Virus record (IMG/VR): IMGVR_UViG_3300037189_021472
Coordinates: 1-24,689 of that record
DNA: 24,689 bases
Reading direction: 5' to 3' (one strand)
From: a virus
Shown here: piece by piece, positions 20,354 through 24,689 of the stretch
Layout: each line of letters begins with the position of its first letter
Numbering within the stretch: the first letter of the stretch is position 1
Translations under genes and position numbers: made by a program
The notes under the pieces: generated by a model
Told to the model about the DNA's origin: nothing
Databases searched by the model: none
The model's input: only the letters and a program-made list of their open reading frames with translations

Positions 20354-21706
20354 CTAACCCATATTTAATGTGCCTTCAGTTTCTTGTTCAACCTTAAGCA
20401 ATTCTTCTTGGTACCCACCTTCAGGAAGTTTGCCTGTAGCAATGTAATCCCAATAAGTTGAGAACGAGTTTTTACCAGCCAATGCACCTTCATAAAGTTG
20501 CTTAGCCAAGTTAATGTCATAAGATTGATTGGAGAATTCAGCTTTCACTGTAAATACATAATCATTAGGATTTAGACCAAGCCATTGCGCTGCATATTTC
20601 AATGCTTGCTCAATGCCTTCGGCAGCACAAGTCACAATGCTGTGTAAGCTTGCGTGCTGATCATCTTGTCTTGCTCGACGTGCTTCACCTGATTCTTGGG
20701 TATTGGTATCAATAACCTTGGCACCTGCTTCTAATGCAGCATTCTTTTGAGAATCCATTTCAGCTTTGGTTTTATCAATTCCTACGCCTTGGATCTCTAA
20801 ATATCCGCATTCAGCATCCTGAGGTAAATCCCAAACAGCCATCACTCCAGTAACACTAATTTCATCATCATCTGATAAACCACTAATCCATGGTTGCGGA
20901 TGAGCCGTATGATGAAGTGATTGAAAATAGTCAGCAGATAATTGGTAATACTTAATCGCAGCCTTTGCCATTGATAAGAGTGGAATTGATCCAACATTTG
21001 AAGAATTGTTGGTTGCGCCAATAAAAACAAAAGTAATAAAACCTAGACTATTGTTTCCAATTTTTGGTGTTTTTTCTTCAGTTTTCCCACCATCATGTAG
21101 GTACACTTCAAAATTACCATCATTCAATTCTAAAGAACGTTGTACTGTCTTTGTATTATGGCTGAACTTATCTTTACCTGAACTATGTTGTTCTTCTAAA
21201 ACAACCAATGTGGTGTCTTTACGGCCTTCAACACTGTTTTCCTTCCAGTTGATAATAGACAGTGCGTCATACAGAGCAAAATAAGGTTTTCCATCACCAT
21301 CTACATCGATGTAAAGCCCACAACGGCCAAATTCAATAATCTGCTCAACTATTCGAATGAATAACTGCTTTAATCCGAATCCATCATTTGTTGCATTTTC
21401 TTCTAAATGCTTCATCAAATTACTTTTGATTTGAATTTCAGGAGTAAGTTTAGAAACTAAACCAATCATAGTTCGCAATGAATCTTGGACCCATAATGGA
21501 TATTGGGCTCGCTGCAAATATCCGTTATAGATTTCTTTACCAAGTGGACTTTGTTTTTCAGCTTCGATTTGACCTGCTGATTTTGGTAGATACTTGGTTG
21601 TAGCCTCTTTTATGGTTTCTTCGCCAGCAACAGAGCTTGAATCCCGCATCAGTTGCCAACTCTTTTTGACCGCTGCGTACTGCGGATGTTGATCTGTAAC
21701 TGCCAT
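20354..21706 (-). CDS. Portal protein, DUF4055-like
   Basis: This 450-residue protein makes the 12-subunit ring through which DNA is packaged. It fits the DUF4055 portal type: F-V-F-I-G-A-T-N-N, L-L-S-M-A-K-A-A-I-K-Y-Y-Q and H-H-T-A-H-P-Q-P-W-I-S-G-L at about 230-275 are typical. A long C-terminal helical part (about 320-450) includes A-A-L-E-A-G-A-K-V-I and R-R-A-R-Q-D-D-Q-H. It lies between large terminase and Mu F-like genes. The upstream terminator 21719-21738 separates it from the terminase. The Shine-Dalgarno is weak (TTGGTATTAAT). Confidence 0.9.
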   Translation of the reverse strand: MAVTDQHPQYAAVKKSWQLMRDSSSVAGEETIKEATTKYLPKSAGQIEAEKQSPLGKEIYNGYLQRAQYPLWVQDSLRTMIGLVSKLTPEIQIKSNLMKHLEENATNDGFGLKQLFIRIVEQIIEFGRCGLYIDVDGDGKPYFALYDALSIINWKENSVEGRKDTTLVVLEEQHSSGKDKFSHNTKTVQRSLELNDGNFEVYLHDGGKTEEKTPKIGNNSLGFITFVFIGATNNSSNVGSIPLLSMAKAAIKYYQLSADYFQSLHHTAHPQPWISGLSDDDEISVTGVMAVWDLPQDAECGYLEIQGVGIDKTKAEMDSQKNAALEAGAKVIDTNTQESGEARRARQDDQHASLHSIVTCAAEGIEQALKYAAQWLGLNPNDYVFTVKAEFSNQSYDINLAKQLYEGALAGKNSFSTYWDYIATGKLPEGGYQEELLKVEQETEGTLNMG

Positions 21707-21718
21707 ATTAATACCAAT

Positions 21719-21738
21719 AAAAAAGCACCAGAAGGTGC
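21719..21738 (-). terminator. Terminator after the large terminase gene
   Basis: Stem GCACC (21725-21729) / GGTGC (21734-21738), loop AGAA, followed on the minus strand by a U-run (21719-21724). The stem is short, so it may be leaky. Confidence 0.65.
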
Positions 21739-21745
21739 AAACTGT

Positions 21746-23239
21746 TTAAGCCATCCCTCGAATTCTTCGAGTTTTGACTTTTCTTTCTCGCTTGTTCATC
21801 GCTACACCAAACATTCGGAAGGCATCAGCACCATGAGAGGTATGATCATGAAGAGGTTTGTCTTTCCAACATCCTTTTTTGTCATCCCACTCTTTACGAT
21901 AATTCTCTAAATGAGAAATACCTTCTTCACATTTGGCCTCATCAAACTCACAGTTTTTAAGGATCTCACGAGTTTGTTCTATACCATCCATCACACCTAT
22001 GCTTTCAACTACTTCAAATCGGACTGAATAAATCTCACCTTCAATCTCATAACCCTCTTTAGCGATATCTAAACGTGATTTAGCGTCACCTGTTAAAGAA
22101 CGGTTTTTAATGTCGTGTGGTGCGTAGTGTTTTGAATATGTGTAGCCTCTATCTTTCAACACTTTAAAGTAATGTCTTAAGCCTTCACCCGAGTTTTCGT
22201 AGTAATCAATGACTTGATAACATTCATCAGAAATTTTCCTGATAAACCAAATTGCCATTGAGTCTGAAACGCCCAAATCCCAAAAGGTCATTACGGGCAA
22301 ATGATCATTACTTGGTAATTCTCCAACTCGACCATTTGCATATAAGAATTTAAATTGCTTCTTGTAATATGCGCCTTCAACTGATTGCTGAAATGCTTCA
22401 GATGGAATGCTTGGATATTCTCGCTTGATGTCATCACCAAGCGTTTTCTCTTTTTGCCAGTACCACTGTTGTTGTTCTGGTGAGGTGTTTATATTGTATT
22501 TTGCCTTTAACTCAGCAAAATAATCTTTTAAACGCTGCGGTATTTCTCCAGCAACTGGTAAGGCGTATTCACCATTTTTCCACCAGGAGAAAAAGAAGAA
22601 TTTCCAATCTAAGATTCCTAATGTTCTGCCTTGTAATTGAAGCTTTTCAGCTTCTTGGCAGTAATCATAAAAATAACCAGCCTTACCCTCAGCTGTTGAT
22701 TCAAGTGTTATTTTTCCATCAACACTTACAGCCTCGAATGCACCAGTGACAATTTCACGCGCTTTATCTGGATATTTGGCGCAAATTTTACCAAACTCAG
22801 AAATATGCAGCCGTTTTAATGTACCACCACGAAATGACGTACTAACAGTGACAGATCCACCCTTCTTAAATACCAATTCTTCTTTTGTTTCAATAAGAAG
22901 TGGATTAGCGGCTCTTAAAGGGTGAGGTAATTTCTCATAAGCATATTTAACTTTCTCGCGAAACAACCTCTTAGCATCATGTAAGGTATGCGCAATCAAT
23001 GCACATTTATCAGACATGAACAAAGCAGCATCTAATTGAATAATACAAACTTCTGTTGTAAACCCAAGCTGCCTTGCTTTTAAGATAATGTTTCTTGACC
23101 ACTCGTTTTCAAAGTATTCAAGTTGTTCAAGAGTCATCTTGAATTTGACTTGTTTACCCTTCTTATCAGTGATGTAGTAGAGGTTATTTAATCGCCAGTG
23201 CTGATCAACAAGTCTTGCTCTATGCTCAGGTTTAAGCAT
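21746..23239 (-). CDS. Terminase large subunit
   Basis: This 497-residue packaging motor has an N-terminal ATPase and a C-terminal nuclease. The Walker A-like segment is K-A-R-Q-L-G-F-T-T (54-62), the variant form seen in many phage terminases. The Walker B region is L-K-R-L-H-I-S-E-F-G, with the Glu as probable catalytic residue. The nuclease part (about 300-480) has T-F-W-D-L-G-V-S-D-S (first metal-binding Asp), H-Y-A-P-H-D and the late H-G-A-D-A-F-R. The ATG at 23239 has a near-perfect AAGGAGG. It follows the small terminase gene by 12 bases. Confidence 0.95.
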   Translation of the reverse strand: MLKPEHRARLVDQHWRLNNLYYITDKKGKQVKFKMTLEQLEYFENEWSRNIILKARQLGFTTEVCIIQLDAALFMSDKCALIAHTLHDAKRLFREKVKYAYEKLPHPLRAANPLLIETKEELVFKKGGSVTVSTSFRGGTLKRLHISEFGKICAKYPDKAREIVTGAFEAVSVDGKITLESTAEGKAGYFYDYCQEAEKLQLQGRTLGILDWKFFFFSWWKNGEYALPVAGEIPQRLKDYFAELKAKYNINTSPEQQQWYWQKEKTLGDDIKREYPSIPSEAFQQSVEGAYYKKQFKFLYANGRVGELPSNDHLPVMTFWDLGVSDSMAIWFIRKISDECYQVIDYYENSGEGLRHYFKVLKDRGYTYSKHYAPHDIKNRSLTGDAKSRLDIAKEGYEIEGEIYSVRFEVVESIGVMDGIEQTREILKNCEFDEAKCEEGISHLENYRKEWDDKKGCWKDKPLHDHTSHGADAFRMFGVAMNKRERKVKTRRIRGMA

Positions 23240-23251
23240 ATGCCCTCCTTA

Positions 23252-23992
23252 TTAATCCCCTTTGCTTAATTCATCCATCAATTCGGAAAGAGATTGAATT
23301 TCTATAGTGCCTGAGTGTTCTATCTTTCCTGCAAACATACCAATATGTTGACCAACCAACTTTAAAGCAGCCATTTGATCATTCATTTTGATTTCAATGC
23401 CTTCTTTGGTCTGCTTTGCGCCTGCATACAATAATTGAGCTGATTCACTTAAAGTCGATGTGTCTTCAATGTGCAAATAACCTTTACCATCTCCATCACA
23501 TGACGGGCATTCAGGATGAGGTGGTTTAGTTCTGCGGAATCCATACCCACCAATATCGGTTGGATAGTTGCAACGATAATCTGGATCTTCTTTTTGGATT
23601 TCTTTCACTTCAGCTATCGTTTGCTGTAAAGCATTTTCAAACTCTGCTTCATCACGCCACTGGTATTGATGATCTTCACCCCAACAAAAACGACAATTTA
23701 CTAATTTGTGTTTTACCAGTTCGCGTGGATCAGCTGTAGCAACTGCCCAAAGGCGAGATAAAACATCAACCTGCTCAATATGTAATTCTTTTGCACGTTC
23801 ACCTTTAAGAAAGTTGATGCGATCCTGCATATCAGGATTGCTCCACGCTCTCCAAGAAGTGCTCTTATCCGCATATCCGGCCAATTCACCTGCTTTGGCA
23901 ATGTTTAAGCACTTTAAGTATTCTTGCGCCAACCGTTCGCGACGGTCATCTTCTAATGGCTCACTCCCTGCTGGAAGCTCGATGTTTTCCAT
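23252..23992 (-). CDS. Terminase small subunit with a Cys-pair insertion
   Basis: This 246-residue protein binds the packaging site in phage DNA. The N-terminal helix-turn-helix (about 13-65) has Y-L-K-C-L-N-I-A-K-A-G-E-L-A-G-Y, typical of Terminase_2-like small subunits. The middle (about 98-175) has C100-x2-C103 and C162-x2-C165, which could bind one zinc ion. The C-terminus has M-A-A-L-K-L-V-G-Q-H-I-G-M-F and an acidic end, often used to contact the large subunit. The ATG at 23992 has GGGAGG five bases upstream. Its first 32 bases overlap the end of the preceding gene. Confidence 0.9.
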   Translation of the reverse strand: MENIELPAGSEPLEDDRRERLAQEYLKCLNIAKAGELAGYADKSTSWRAWSNPDMQDRINFLKGERAKELHIEQVDVLSRLWAVATADPRELVKHKLVNCRFCWGEDHQYQWRDEAEFENALQQTIAEVKEIQKEDPDYRCNYPTDIGGYGFRRTKPPHPECPSCDGDGKGYLHIEDTSTLSESAQLLYAGAKQTKEGIEIKMNDQMAALKLVGQHIGMFAGKIEHSGTIEIQSLSELMDELSKGD

Positions 23993-24155
23993 TTAAACCT
24001 CCCTCAATATTTTGAATAAACCCATTAATCTGCTTCACTCTCATCTCGCACTGATTCTTGAACGCCCAAGTGGAATTGAGATGATTAAGTGATAGTAAGC
24101 GTGCTTTATCTTCTTCGAGTAGTTTTAGGTTCTTTTGTGCTTCGGTTTTGTTCAT
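23961..24155 (-). CDS. Small charged helical protein, unknown function
   Basis: 64 residues from the ATG at 24155, which shares one base with the stop of the previous gene (TGATG). The protein is helical and charged, with a likely coiled coil at about 5-30 (E-A-Q-K-N-L-K-L-L-E-E-D-K-A-R-L-L) and a second helix. Its 3' end overlaps the small terminase start by 32 bases, so it is translated just before it. No family is recognised. Confidence 0.6.
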   Translation of the reverse strand: MNKTEAQKNLKLLEEDKARLLSLNHLNSTWAFKNQCEMRVKQINGFIQNIEGGLNGKHRASSRE

Positions 24156-24337
24156 CACAACCGACCTTGACGTCTATACTTACGTCTTTTTGCTTGAGAT
24201 ACCTTGTTGGGTTTTGATTTTCCTTCTACTGGCTCTCGCCATGTAATTGAATCCCAATCAACTGCACTTCTCTGAGCAGGTTCGGCAAACGCTGCGCTCA
24301 TACCCAATGCTGCTAAAACAATTCGACCTAAACGCAT
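24155..24337 (-). CDS. Small basic protein with hydrophobic N-terminus
   Basis: 60 residues from the ATG at 24337, with GGAG six bases upstream; the longer frame to 24376 would run through the terminator 24354-24374 and is rejected. Residues 4-20 are hydrophobic and signal-like (GRIVLAALGMSAAFA), then comes W-D-S-I-T-W-R-E-P and a strongly basic end (K-R-R-K-Y-R-R-Q-G-R). No family is recognised. Coupled to the next small gene by the TGATG overlap. Confidence 0.6.
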   Translation of the reverse strand: MRLGRIVLAALGMSAAFAEPAQRSAVDWDSITWREPVEGKSKPNKVSQAKRRKYRRQGRL

Positions 24338-24353
24338 GGCTTTCTCCAAGACA

Positions 24354-24374
24354 AAATAAAACCCCTTTCGGGGC
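24354..24374 (-). terminator. Terminator after the gp49-like gene
   Basis: Stem CCCC (24362-24365) / GGGG (24370-24373) with loop TTTC, followed on the minus strand by TTTTATTTT. The stem is short but all G-C. Confidence 0.65.
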
Positions 24375-24401
24375 AAAGTAAACGTAGCTGAAGGCTGTGA
24401 A

Positions 24402-24689
24402 TTATTTATTTAATTCAGCCTGATACAACTTTTGTTTAAGTAAATAACCTTCAAGTTGCCAAATCTTGTTACGTGCATTTTCATACGCAATCTTTTTGCC
24501 AATTTCAGGATCAAAGTTCTCAGGACTTGCACAAGCAGACTCGCCAGTAACTGTGAAACCATTCTGTAAAATCAATACACAGAAAGTTAATGTTTCTAGT
24601 TTCTTGTGCATCCCAATCAAGGCTGTCGTATTTGGATCAGCACCCCATTGTGCATTTGCAGCTGTAAAGAAATATTTATCAACAATCAC
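24402..24689 (-). CDS. Phage gp49-like protein, 5' end cut by the window
   Basis: 95 codons are visible. The pattern L-T-F-C-V-L-I-L-Q-N-G-F-T-V-T-G-E-S-A-C, followed by E-N-F-D-P-E-I-G and a helical end with K-I-W-Q-L-E-G-Y-L-L, is that of the Gp49/N4-gp49-like family of small phage proteins of unknown function. The first codon here is a GTG at the very edge; family members usually have more residues before it, so the true start probably lies outside. Often found near lysis or terminase genes. Confidence 0.8.
   Translation of the reverse strand: MIVDKYFFTAANAQWGADPNTTALIGMHKKLETLTFCVLILQNGFTVTGESACASPENFDPEIGKKIAYENARNKIWQLEGYLLKQKLYQAELNK

Noticed and set aside
1-24689. Search for tRNA genes, CRISPR arrays, insertion sequences, integrase and att sites
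   Set aside because: No cloverleaf-like sequence, spaced repeat array, transposase or recombinase was recognised by eye on either strand.

Overview
The window is the late (virion) region of a siphovirus-like, lambda/HK97-type temperate phage or prophage. Low G+C, the gene families present and the gene order suggest an Acinetobacter-type gammaproteobacterial host. The host is inferred from the look of the proteins, not from a host gene. There is no rRNA, tRNA, integrase, attachment site or CRISPR array, and both ends are cut inside phage genes.

Nearly all virion genes are on the minus strand, so the late operon reads from high to low coordinates: a gp49-like protein (partial), two small basic proteins, small terminase, large terminase, portal, Mu F-like head protein, scaffold, major capsid, a coiled-coil protein, head-tail connector, head-closure protein, gp10/gpZ-like protein, tail terminator, tail tube, the gpG/gpGT chaperone pair, tape measure with a lytic transglycosylase domain, gpM-like minor tail protein, and the first ten codons of another tail gene.

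Accessory genes are inserted throughout. Five encode proteins with signal peptides (18783-19166, 15344-15703, 10736-11548, 5562-6098, 498-1142, the last with two TonB C-terminal domains). Others encode a HExxH metallopeptidase-like protein (4489-5517), a proteasome-type Ntn hydrolase-like protein (1213-1806) and a small membrane protein. Many carry their own candidate promoter and sit next to intrinsic terminators. About seventeen minus-directed terminator-like hairpins interrupt the late operon, so processive antitermination is the natural inference.

Two regulatory islands stand out. The first (2785-4441) is built like phage P22 immI: divergent Mnt-like and Arc-like ribbon-helix-helix genes share three palindromic operators, and the Arc-like gene is translationally coupled to a KilA-N/KilAC antirepressor. 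The second (13736-14394, minus strand) is built like phage P1/P7 immI: an AntA/AntB antirepressor is preceded by a C4-like antisense RNA whose arm pairs with the antirepressor ribosome binding site. One phage therefore seems to carry two antirepressors, one under protein control and one under RNA control. Another feature absent from simple ORF calls is a lambda-type -1 frameshift: G GGA AAG at 12325-12331 joins the gpG-like ORF to a start-less 106-codon gpT-like extension ending at 12005.

The plus-strand block 1909-4441 runs against the late operon, so late transcripts that pass the terminators would be antisense to it. No stretch longer than about 250 bases lacks a gene. The longest, 14273-14515, holds the C4-like RNA, a terminator and an A/T-rich hairpin.
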